64,000 nt of DNA from Neoarius graeffei. Its lineage: Eukaryota > Chordata > Actinopteri > Siluriformes > Ariidae. The position numbers and the translations under genes were made by a program. Each line of letters opens with the position of its first letter. The stretch's first letter is position 1. The notes under the pieces were generated by a model. That model saw only the letters and a list, made by a program, of their open reading frames with translations. It was not told the DNA's origin and ran no database searches. The stretch spans positions 67,280,871 through 67,344,870 of the forward strand of contig NC_083579.1 in NCBI RefSeq assembly GCF_027579695.1. Reading direction: 5' to 3'. This document shows, in pieces, positions 33,137-44,200 of the stretch.

Positions 33137-33606
33137 TGCAAGTCAAAAATTTGGACGCCAGCGTATAGGTTTTTCTCCATTTTGTTTGTGCGATTTTAGA
33201 ATAATAAGACATCAACACTATAATATATCAAACTAAATTATACAGTAACCAAGCAAAGTGTTAAATCAAATCTAGTTTGTATTTTAAATTCTTAAGTCTT
33301 CCTCATTAAGGATTGCACATTCTTGCCAATTTCTCAACTAGCTTCAGGCAGGCGATTCCTAAATAAGCTGAGTACTCCTTCTTGAAGGCTGATTCTCTTG
33401 TTTGGGGTAACAACATATATAATTTTAATTAAAAACAACTTGTTTAGGGGTTTAAAAAAAACATTTGGTTCAGAAATGCATCTATAAATGGGTATTAACG
33501 TCACTCTTTTTACATTAGTCTTTGAAACAAATATCAGCAAGTTTTCGAAATTTCTCTTCGCCATTGGAAAATATACGATCAATCATTGTGTCCAAACTTT
33601 TTGACG
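33137..33606. mobile_element. Degraded Tc1-like element without coding sequence
   Basis: The left end CAAGTCAAAAATTTGGACGC and the right end GTGTCCAAACTTTTTGACGA are diverged inverted copies of the terminus at 20580. The interior is AT-rich and has no frame. Repeat-like sequence continues to about 33930 (GTTGGGCCACCACGAACCAC) but I cannot name it. Confidence 0.55.
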
Positions 33607-33987
33607 AAGAACTCTATTTCCTTTAGGCCTGTAACCAGTACACTGAGAAGAGATCAGTTGTAGGTCCTGGAGACAGGAAGAGGACACGTTTTTTTCACTT
33701 TTTCTTATAATGGGCTGGATAAATGCGAATGACTGACAGCATAAAATGTGCTGGCAATATAATGTGTTCGTCAGGAGTTGGGCCACCACGAACCACTAGA
33801 ACAGCTTCAGTGCACATTGACATGGCTCCTTCAAGTCTCTGGGACTGTACTGGAGGGATGAACTACTCCCCACCCCTGCTCAAAAGATGCATATTCCCTC
33901 ATTTGATGTTCTGATGGTGGTCAAGAGTGCTTTGTAATGACCCTTCCATCCTGACCCTTGTTTTGGATGCAAAACATAACACAGCAA

Positions 33988-34021
<34 letters not shown>

Positions 34022-34885
34022 CACCTGTACATGCACCCATCTGCACATTCTCTACATGTTTTGCATGTATGAACGAGGCACTTTTTTTTTTTTTTTTTTT
34101 TTTAATTGCCAGCTCTTTGTGTATCATGAGAACTTGCATAAAATGCAGTTCCAGTGTCGATGTAAAATTCCACACCATTCCAGAGTTACTCTTTTGTATT
34201 TAGAAAATATCAAACCAAATGCTACTGGTTTTTACTGGTCAAACATTTATATTATAAGCATAACATCCCTCGCAAAATCCAAAACTTAATTGTGCCACAG
34301 GCTAAAAGTCTTTGAATACTGGCAAGTGTTAACAAAAACTTTTTTTTTTTTAAATCAAGCATCCCATGAAAGGTCAAAACATCAGATGTTGTTCCAGTTA
34401 GTATAGTATAAAAGATAAGCATGTTTATAAATGCACCAAGTGACACCAGTCACTGCACAGGAGAAATGGATTGATTTTGAAATTCGTAGTTTTGGCTCTG
34501 ACAGTTTTAACAGTATAATGCACCTTTTCTGGTAATATAAGAAATTTAGGGATGTTTTTAACAGTTCACACCCTTCTTAAGTACATATTGTATCTGCAAT
34601 CAATCACGACTGTTCAAATATTTACATTAGCACCAGCCCTGAGAATGATTAATCCATGTACTGTAGAAAACATGATGAACATGCGTAGGTTCACCTCGTC
34701 CTCCTCCTCTTCACATCCAGTGGCCTTAGCTGTGGATTTTGAGCTCAGAAACCAAGAAATGTGTAAGCCATTATATATTTTTTTCCATGGAATTAAGTTG
34801 TGGAGTCTTTTGGTCCAGCATTACAGAGCTCATGGATCGTGAATAGTGTACATTTGTGGAGGCAAGTTTTTGCACTGCCCTCTTC

Positions 34886-35802
34886 TATGGAATCAATTTT
34901 GTGCCAAAATGTTCATACAATACTTTCGAAATGTCAAGCAAAAACGACAAATCAAAATACAAAGTGTCAATTTTTTTAGACTGGCAAACAAATTATTCGT
35001 GTAATCGTGCAAAATATCAGTCTATTACTCTTCAGAAACCTTTTATTTTTGTTCCGCGTCTTTCTCAGTTTTGTTTGACGTAATTTATTTCGGTTGCGAT
35101 TCCAGCTTTCTCGTTTGCGCTCCCTGACTTTTTGCTTGCAGTTTTGGCACAAACTTCGCGTGTGGGTGGGCTGTCCAGGAATGCATTTGTAACTTGTGTT
35201 TGACTGACAGTTACGCTCAGCGATTCCCCCGGAGGCTGTTGCGGCCATTTCCTACTCGGATTTTGGCGGACTGTTTGACGAGTGACCGATCCATTGACGG
35301 TAAACAAGGATCGAGTGGACATACAAGACATTTGTCCCGTACTTACACTTTGTTGAATTAATTCAATATCATAGTCGCCACTGAAGTCCACTCGATCCTT
35401 GTTTACCGTCAATGGATCGGTCACTCGTCAAACAGTCCGCCAAAATCCGAGTAGGGAATGGCTGAGCGTAGCTGTCAGTCAAACACAAGTTAGCCAATGG
35501 GAATGCGTTCCTGGACAGCCCACCCACACGTGAAGTTTGTGCCAAAACTGCAAGCAAAAAGTCAGGGAGCACAAACGAGAGCTGGAATCGCAACCAAAAT
35601 AAATTACGTCAAACAAAACTGAGAAAGACGCGGAACGAAAATAAAAGGTTTCTGAAGTGTAATAGACTGATATTTTGCACGATTACACAAATAATTTGTT
35701 TGCCAGTCTAAAAAAATGGACTCTTTTGTATTTTGATTTGTCGTTTTTGTTTGATATTTCAAAAGTATTGTATGAACATTTTGGCACAAAATTGATTCCA
35801 TA
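34886..35802. mobile_element. Foldback element: 0.9-kb near-perfect palindrome
   Basis: Two arms of about 435 and 415 bp are reverse complements with few mismatches, starting TATGGAATCAATTTTGTGCC and ending GGCACAAAATTGATTCCATA. The arms meet at GATCGAGTGGA / TCCACTCGATC around a loop of about 65 bp (35322-35387). The left arm has about 22 extra bases near 35222-35248 and there are scattered substitutions. CTCTTC lies directly outside both ends and may be the target duplication. Non-coding; a MITE of unknown superfamily. Confidence 0.85.
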
Positions 35803-36768
35803 CTCTTCCTCCCTCACTCCATTTTGTACTTATTACAGTGCCACCTAGTGGTACAGAAGCATGCCAGAAATTTTTGTAGTAGTGCCTGCACTTTTTTGGG
35901 GGGGGGCTTGAAAGGTCTTCTCACAAAAGAACTTCTCTCCTTCGCCTAAAATCTAAATAGTAAATGATTCACCAGTACAGCATTTAATACATGACGTTCG
36001 TTAGACTGCATGTTGATTACTGATGATACATGTACGCAATGTAGCAATAGAGGATTTTGTAGCTAGATTTTTCAATGCTTGATCCAAAGTGACACGTCAT
36101 GATCCACATTTTATACACAGTCTTTTCTTGGATTTATAAATGACCATAATCCTTATTTGGCTGCATAACTGTCAAGAACAGATTTAAGTGCGACACTGAA
36201 GTCATGACTATTTTTATCTGTATTGTGGAAAAACCCTTTAACACAGTAAAATGCTGCTAATGCACGCTAATGTTCCGTTTTGCTGCTCGTCATTGGTGTA
36301 CTTTAGTAGCAGAATAAGAGTTTGCATTTGTATCCATTTGTTAGAAAAAAATAATTTCCCCGCCAAGTTGTCCGAATTGAAATCAGAGGGCTTCGGCATT
36401 CGTTACTGCATCTATTTAACACTGCAGATGACCCAAGTGTGTGCCTTGCGTGTTCAGAGGCCAAGTGTTTTATTAAATTGGTGATTTTGGCCTATGCAAG
36501 CCTTAGGAGCCATGTATCCATCTACCAGTTTTTAAATGGCCTGTACTGCCTCATGTGCATCTTTTTTGGAAAATATTTTTAAACTCTTGGGTACCTTTTA
36601 CTTGTATTCGTGTTGTGGTTTGATACGATTGTTTCTGATAAATGTTGATTGTACTTAAACTTTAATATAATTGCATTTCTTGTAATGAATTTACCAGTTA
36701 TATTTTTCTACTGTTACCTCAGAGAGGGTAAATAAGTTACCAGCTTTGCAGCTAGAAAGCATCCTTAG

Positions 36769-36774
36769 AATAAA
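36769..36774 (+). terminator. Candidate distal btbd7 poly(A) signal
   Basis: AATAAA followed 20-45 bases later by GT-rich sequence, in otherwise unique DNA. It is the last good signal before the Harbinger element and the convergent ubr7 gene. Confidence 0.45.
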
Positions 36775-37091
36775 CATGCTTCAAAATATTGATGCATCTT
36801 CATTGTGTTGATTTGGTGACTGATTTACGTATCTAAACCCAAGTCTTGATCGTGCATCTGAAAGCTTTGATTACAATGATGACATGAAGCAACATGCATT
36901 CCGGAGTTGTATTTAATCATCCAGTTTGAGGAAAGCATAATAATCAACAAATTGAACGTTCAGGTTGTTGCCATTAAAATGTCTGCAGCTTTTGGATCCC
37001 ATCCAGCTCATCATGATCAGTCCAGGCTTTTTGACCACCTTATACATGAGTTAATGTGGACATAAACTGATACCCACTCCACCTACCTTTA

Positions 37092-38131
37092 GGCTACGTT
37101 CACACTGCAGGCTGAAGTGACTCAAATCCGATCTTTTCGCCCATATGTGACCTGTATCCGATCTTTTATTGACAATATGAACGACACAGATCCGATTTTT
37201 TCAAATCCGACCCAGGCCGTTTGGATATGTGGTCCTAATTCCGATTCCTATCCGCTCTTTTCATATGCGACTTCAGTCTGAACCGCCAGGTCGCATTCAT
37301 CCGACTTGCACGTCATCAACAAGCCACAAACGTCACTATTCTGCGCTGAAGTAGGCGGCGGGTCTCTCAAAAAAAGTTACAACAACATGGCGCATAATCA
37401 CGGGCGCAGATAGAGGGTGGGACTCGTCCCACCCAGATTTAAATTCACTTCGCTCGGTCCCCCCCCACTTATAGGGAGGAAAAAACGTCGATGCTGTCTT
37501 TCTTTGCATAAGGCAAACCTCATGGAAAAATCAAAAGACTAATTACCATTCGGTTTATTGAGGTGCACAGCAGTGTATACATAGTTGCAACAACTCGCAT
37601 AAAACAAAACAAAGACTGATATTCGGTTGGTTGAGCTGCGCAGACTGCACAGGTTGCGAGCTCGAGCTTGGTTGCTATGGTAACCCACAACAAGTTTGAC
37701 AGGCATATCGGGGTTGGGGTTGGTTTGCTGGCAGCTTTGTCCCCCCCAGTTCAAAAAACGTATCTGCGCCCCTGCGCATGACATCAATGCGAGGGACGCT
37801 TCGGGCTGTGAAGGTTCTGAATCTTCTCAATGGAAGGACGCAGAGGTTAGGGAGCTGATTTCCATTTGGGGGGGGATACAGCTATTCAAGCTAGATTGGA
37901 TGGGTCATACTGCAACCGGGCGGTTTTACTTCCGTAAACACTGCCCATGCTCACTGCGTGTGACGTCATATCCTGCAATGCGCATGCGGAACACTTTTAG
38001 GTCGCTTTTTGTTCATACTGAGGATCACATACAAGTCGCATATATTTGTTAATGTGAACGACCTCACAAAAAAATCGGATTTCACAAAAAAATCGGAATT
38101 GAGCATTAAGCCTTGCAGTGTGAACGTAGCG
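37092..38131 (+). mobile_element. PIF/Harbinger-type non-autonomous element, copy 2
   Basis: Nearly identical over its 1040 bp to 24260-25300, with the same ends and with TTA at 37089-37091 and 38132-38134. The flanks are unlike those of copy 1, so it arrived by transposition, not by segmental duplication. The Myb/SANT-like remnant (SQWKDAEVRELISIWG) is shared. It fills the space between the 3' ends of btbd7 and ubr7. Confidence 0.78.
37399..37774. mobile_element. hAT-like MITE nested in Harbinger copy 2
   Basis: Same inverted ends and same position in the host element as at 24568-24942. Confidence 0.6.
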
Positions 38132-38285
38132 TTAGACATTAGGCGTGCGCCGTGCACACTAGCAGCTTAAAATTAAACACTTGCAATTGCGTCTCCTCCT
38201 TAAAGCCAGTCTTTTTGAATTCACATTCTACGTATGCTTAGAAAGGAAGAAACAGGAAGGCAAGGATGGCCATCCATAAACCACA

Positions 38286-41200
38286 TCAGCTGCAGTAATA
38301 TGGCCCAGCACTGGCCCGTCTCCTTTTCTTCAACTGAAGCTCTTCAAAAAACATGTGGATAGCCTCAGGGGTCACATCCTATAGCCACAATGAAGAATTT
38401 TTATTACTTTTTTTTTTTTTTTGCACTGCATGTGTTAATTTCAAATGTGTACTTTAAGTTAGAAGCCAAAAAGCCTATGTGTCCTTACCTTTCCCTGGTC
38501 AGCAAACTGCTGCAGGAACTCGCGTAGCTCTGCTTTAATATCATTGTACTCTGAAAACAAAATCACCAGAATATTTTAACCAACAGGTCATCCTACCATA
38601 ATATTAAACCATGAGCAATGCTCCAAATTCATTATCAAATGCTCTTTTATTGAGTAGGACGAACATCTTCCCATAGACCTCCATGAAAAAAATACATTTA
38701 AGAAGTTTTTATTAAATATTACCCAGAGGCCTGAGGAGTGTATTACTTATGCTTTATACCCTTTTTTTTTTTTTTATAATATAAAAAAAAAAAAAAGTTT
38801 AAACTGCTCCATTAAATGTTGTGGGCAGTAATGCATTTCTGCACCTCCTTGCTTTCCCTACAGAATGAAAACATGTGGAGCCGGTAAGAAAGTCATTGTC
38901 CTGTCCCAACTTGCCAAAGGGATATTCTGAAATGGGTTCTGAAAGGGTTTTTTTTTTTTTTTCCTTCCCCCAAATCTCTAGAGATGTTGTCTTGCGGCTA
39001 GTGATATTACAGAGATACACACTACCTTATACGCATTGGACATTTTTGCTGGAGTTCTTCCAAACCAAGCAGCCTTGAGAACTGTTAGAGAAAAATATTT
39101 TATTTAAGAACTAATATCCTGCTGATGTAAAACTACCTTGGCTTTGAGAAAGGTGCTGCTATAATTATCATCAATAATAAACGTTTTAAGACCAATCCCA
39201 TCCAGAAACCAGACGCCACCGTTTGTTGAAATGTAAGCTACTACAAAACTGCTTTTTGGTTGGTTGTCCCTCCTTTAATTCCAACACGTCAAAACACTAA
39301 CAATGATGACCCATGCTTGGCAGCAAATTTCAGTATTAAATGTCAAAATGCATTCATTGGCATTTTCCACCTCGTCCCTGCTGTTCCTCTCCGGGAACTC
39401 CAATACTGAAAACGTTTTGCTCTTTGTACAATTTAGCGTCTGTCTTTGCACAACAATATATAGTCAGTTCAAATAAACCTTGATTTAATCTCCCATGTTA
39501 TTGTTGGACGTGATTGTTTACATGTAACAGCAAGTGCAATGGAAATTGCAGGTGTGACATGAAAACGATAATCAAGGATAAAATCAACTCCCAGCAAAGT
39601 AAGACAAATACCTGGAGCATATTAAGCGTTTACAAAATTAATTTTCTAAACCAACAGAAGATAATCAAATTTGTTCAATTTACTTAAAGCTATTTAAAAT
39701 AATGAATACTTGAGTACAGTGAGTTATAGGCAAAGGTCGTCTTTTAAAAACAGCTGTTTATGCTCCGTTACTTACGGTAAATGATCTCCAGTTGCTGGAC
39801 ATGGTCCAGGGAACTGAGGCAGGACATGAGCAGGTCTTCCTCCAGCAATGCCTCGCCCCTATTCTCGTATGCAAGCACTGTGTCTGACTCATCCATCAGG
39901 AACTGAACGCCAGCCTCCACATACGATCTCTAAGGGAATTTAGAAAACAAAAACACCAGACGATGGGTGAGCTTATTTTATCTTAAGTTCAACTACAAAT
40001 TAACATTGTTTGGCATTTGCAAAAACATGCCAAATGAAAATAAGGAAGACTACTTTAATACCATAGGTTTTGGGCAGTATACGTTAGAGGGCCCCCACCC
40101 TTCCCCAAGAGGTTTTGCCAGGCTGCCACTTTAAATAAGAACTCGTTCTTCGTGACTTGCCTGTTTTAAATAAAACTTAAATAAAAAGGGTCAGGACTGG
40201 GATCCTGTAGGAATCAACAAGTTACAGGAGTTGGCAGTTTATAGTCTCAAGAGGGAGGTCAGAGATGAAGCTTGCAGGAGGGAAAAAAAAAAAAATGGCC
40301 AGGTTGAATTACATGTAGGCTTGTCACTGGAGCAGTACCTCTCAGGTACTTATTTATACCCTTTATATGCTGCTTGGGAACATGTATATCTTTTTGGCCC
40401 TAAACCGGTACATATGGTTAGCTTGAGGGCCAATAATTAAAAAAAAAAAAACAAAAGGACTCCTACTATACCCGTGTGTGACAGTACTGAGCATTGTGTA
40501 AATGGTTCTTTACTCCATTCAGGTCAGGGTCCCTGTGGTTTATATTATGTTTATAACAAGTTTATTAGGAAGCATCTTAGATGGGTAGAATTTAAGGAAA
40601 TAAAAAAACAAAACCACACTACATCCAGCACAAGCATCGAGCATTCTAAAGAGATAATAAACTGTGTTTTTACTGAAACAGGACAAATTTTTAATAACCT
40701 ACCTTGCAGCTTGTGCAAGTACAAAGCTTGGACCGCCAGTCGTATGGCCAGAACGCTGCCCCCACCCTTGGCCTCACCAAGCCTTTGGCCTTTAACTCCT
40801 TCAGTTTACATGGTGCAGTTTCAGACTGGCACTTAGCAGGACGCCTCTCCATCTCCTCACGCGTCCGCTTGTAGTTTACAGCTTTAATTCCATTACTAGT
40901 GAGCTGTTAAAGTGAATGAAATGCGCCATTTAATTTAATGATGTATAAACTAAGTTCAAATGGAAATTAAAATGTCCTTGTAAATCTTGTCTTGTAACGT
41001 GTGAATTAGAACCAAGTCCAGTTTAAACATTTTGCACACTCTGCTGGTGGAAAAGTGAAAAAGCAAGCATTTTTCTTTACTGAAGGTTCGTGAAATGATG
41101 GTACATTTCTCCAGTTGTTAATTACATCTACACAGTAACCAGTGCCCAGTGGCAGACAATGTGGTGAGGGAGTGATTGATTTTATTTTATTTTTTTAAAG

Positions 41201-44200
41201 CCATGTCAGTACCTAAGGCTATTTCAAGGTGAGAGCATTTCTAAAAAGATACTATAATTTCTTCATAAATAAATTTTAAAAAGTTACATAACTAAAAATG
41301 AGATGCTTAATATACATACAACTTAAGTCTAAAACTTTCTGTAGTGGCACCTTGTTAAAAACCTCATCCAAAGTACTTTGAGAATAAAATCACTCCTTTG
41401 TGGCATCTAGACCTGGACACGACAGTAAAATATGCTTGATTGTCAGAGATATCCTACAGAAATGGCATGATAGTGGTTCACCCTTTTTTTTTTTTTTTAA
41501 TTAAAGATGAACCTTGAACGACCAATACGACACCTCATATACACCATTGGATTATGTCTGGTTTGAAATGAGAATAGGAGAGTCTTTTTGATCATAGGGT
41601 TGATTTCATACAATTTGTTTCCAGGGCACTCAGTCGGTGTAGACAATGCGGTAACTTCATCTTTTGTATTGATACGTTTCTCACCTTTGCTTCCTTTTGA
41701 CAGTCTTTACTTGTGGAGGGTCCATCATGGCCATTAGTGCATGAAGGCAACATTGAATCCTTCACTTCTTTGTTTTCTGCCACAGTATCATTATCATCTT
41801 TACAAAGACTCACTTTGGTTACTGGGGGACCTTTAAGAAATAAAAAGACATACACATTACCTCATCATACCTTTTAAAGAACTGTTGTGAAGTACAACCC
41901 CAATTCCAAAAAAGTTGGGACAAAGTACAAATTGTAAATAAAAACGGAATGCAATAATTTACAAATCTCAAAAACTGATACTGTATTCACAGTAGAACAT
42001 AGACAGCACATCAAAATGTCGAAAGTGAGACATTTTGAAATTTCATGACAGCAACACATCTCAAAAAAGTTGGGACAGGGGCAATAAGAGGCTGGAAAAG
42101 TTAAAGGTACAAAAAAGGAACAGCTGGAGGACCAAATTGCAACTCAATAGGTCAATTGGCAATAGGTCATTAACATGACTGGGTATAAAAAGAGCATCTT
42201 GGAGTGGTGGCAGCTCTCAGAAGTAAAGATGAGAAGAGCATCACCAATCCCCCTAATTCTGTGCCCACAAATAGTGGAGCAATATCAGAAAGGAGTTCGA
42301 CAGTGTAAAATTGCAAAGAGTTTGAACATATCATCATCTACAGTGCATAATATCATCAAAAGATTCAGAGAATCTGGAAGAATCTCTGTGCGTAAGGGTC
42401 AAGGCCAGAAAACCATACTGGGCGCCTGTGATCTTCGGGCCCTTAGACGGCACTGCATCACATACAGGCATGCTTCTGTATTGGAAATCACAAAATGGGC
42501 TCAGGAATATTTCCAGAGAACATTATCTGTGAACACAATTCACCGTGCCATCCGCCGTTGCCAGCTAAAACTATAGTTCAAAGAAGAAGCCGTATCTAAA
42601 CATGATCCAGAAGCGCAGACGTCTTCTCTGGGCCAAGGCTCATTTAAAATGGACTGTGGCAAAGTGGAAAACTGTTCTGTGGTCAGACGAATCAAAATTT
42701 GAAGTTCTTTATGGAAATCAGGGACGCCGTGTCATTCGGACTAAAGAGGAGAAGGACGACCCAAGTTGTTATCAGCGCTCAGTTCAGAAGCCTGCATCTC
42801 TGATGGTATGGGGTTGCATTAGTGCGTGTGGCATGGGCAGCTTACACATCTGGAAAGACACCATCAATGCTGAAAGGTATATCCAGGTTCTAGAGCAACA
42901 TATGCTCCCATCCAGACGACGTCTCTTTCAGAGAAGACCTTGTATTTTCCAACATGACAATGCCAAACCACATACTGCATCAATTACAGCATCATGGCTG
43001 CGTAGAAGAAGGGTCCGGGTACTGAACTGGCCAGCCTGCAGTCCAGATCTTTCACCCATAGAAAACATTTGGCACATCATAAAACGGAAGATACGACAAA
43101 AAAGACCTAAGACAGTTGAGCAACTAGAATCCTACATTAGACAAGAATGGGTTAACATGCCTATCCCTAAACTTGAGCAACTTGTCTCCTCAGTCCCCAG
43201 ACGTTTACAGACTGTTGTAAAGAGAAAAGGGGATGTCTCACAGTGGTAAACATGGCCTTGTCCCAACTTTTTTGAGATGTGGTGTTGTCATGAAATTTAA
43301 AATCACCTAATTTTTCTCTTTAAATGATACATTTTCTCAGTTTAAACATTTGATATGTCATCTATGTTCTATTCTGAATAAAATATGGAATTTTGAAACT
43401 TCCACATCATTGCATTCCGTTTTTATTTACAATTTGTACTTTGTCCCAACTTTTTTGGAATCGGGGTTGTAATAATCTGAATGAAAGAGATGTGCGATCA
43501 CATGTAACTCACATGCAAAGTAGGCGGCGTAGGTCCACAGGAAGGGAGCTCTGTTCATACAACCCTCACACACCATCTCCAGCAAGTCCTCAGAGTCCAC
43601 AACTGCACAACCCAGATGCTATAAGAAGACAGGCGGTAAAATCTGAGGCATACTTTTAGAGATGGTAAATTGTTCTGCATGAAGGACTTTGATACAATAA
43701 AGAAAAAAATATCCTCGCTGGACAGCAGCTTACCTTTGAGTGGTACCAGTCTTCACAGAGAATACACTGAATCATTGCTTCACCAACCTTCCACCACAGT
43801 GAGAAATAAGACCAGTGTTTGATAAAGGGAAACAGCACCTGTCTCATTTAGAAGTGCTAAAATTGAATGAATTTTGACTCCAATATTGACTAAAAGCGCA
43901 CCAATATTTCACAAAGCAAGAAATGAGTGGAGTATTTGCACTACATACCTTATCATCCTCATCAGGGTAAGGTCTGTCACAGGAGCAGTAACGACCAAAG
44001 AAATTGTGATTATACACATTCTTGATGTTTTGTCCCTCTTTGTCCTGTAAACAATCAATACGCGGGCAAAACAAATGAGACGAATGCAGGACTCGGGCAT
44101 AATCAACAACTAGTATTATTCAGAGCAAGAGTTTCAAGTGACGCATGGTATAACTTATCAGACAGGTAAGACTGCATAACCATGAAGAAGGACATGTGAC

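Larger units (their letters stand above)
32736..36790 (+). other. btbd7: btbd7 3' UTR (extent inferred)
   Basis: After the stop at 32733-32735 there is no further splice acceptor of note. Two AATAAA signals on the gene strand stand out: 33068-33073 and 36769-36774, the second followed by a GT-rich stretch (TGTGTTGATTTGGTG). Use of the distal one would give a 4-kb UTR that includes a degraded Tc1 and a 0.9-kb palindrome. Transcript data would be needed to choose; both could be used. Confidence 0.45.

Noticed and set aside
33927-34289. Frames through T-runs near 34 kb
   Set aside because: Poly-Phe translations of homopolymers in the 3' UTR region.
34886-35802. Palindrome as two opposed genes (frames at 35065, 34976, 35604)
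   Set aside because: The frames mirror each other across the palindrome and resemble no protein.
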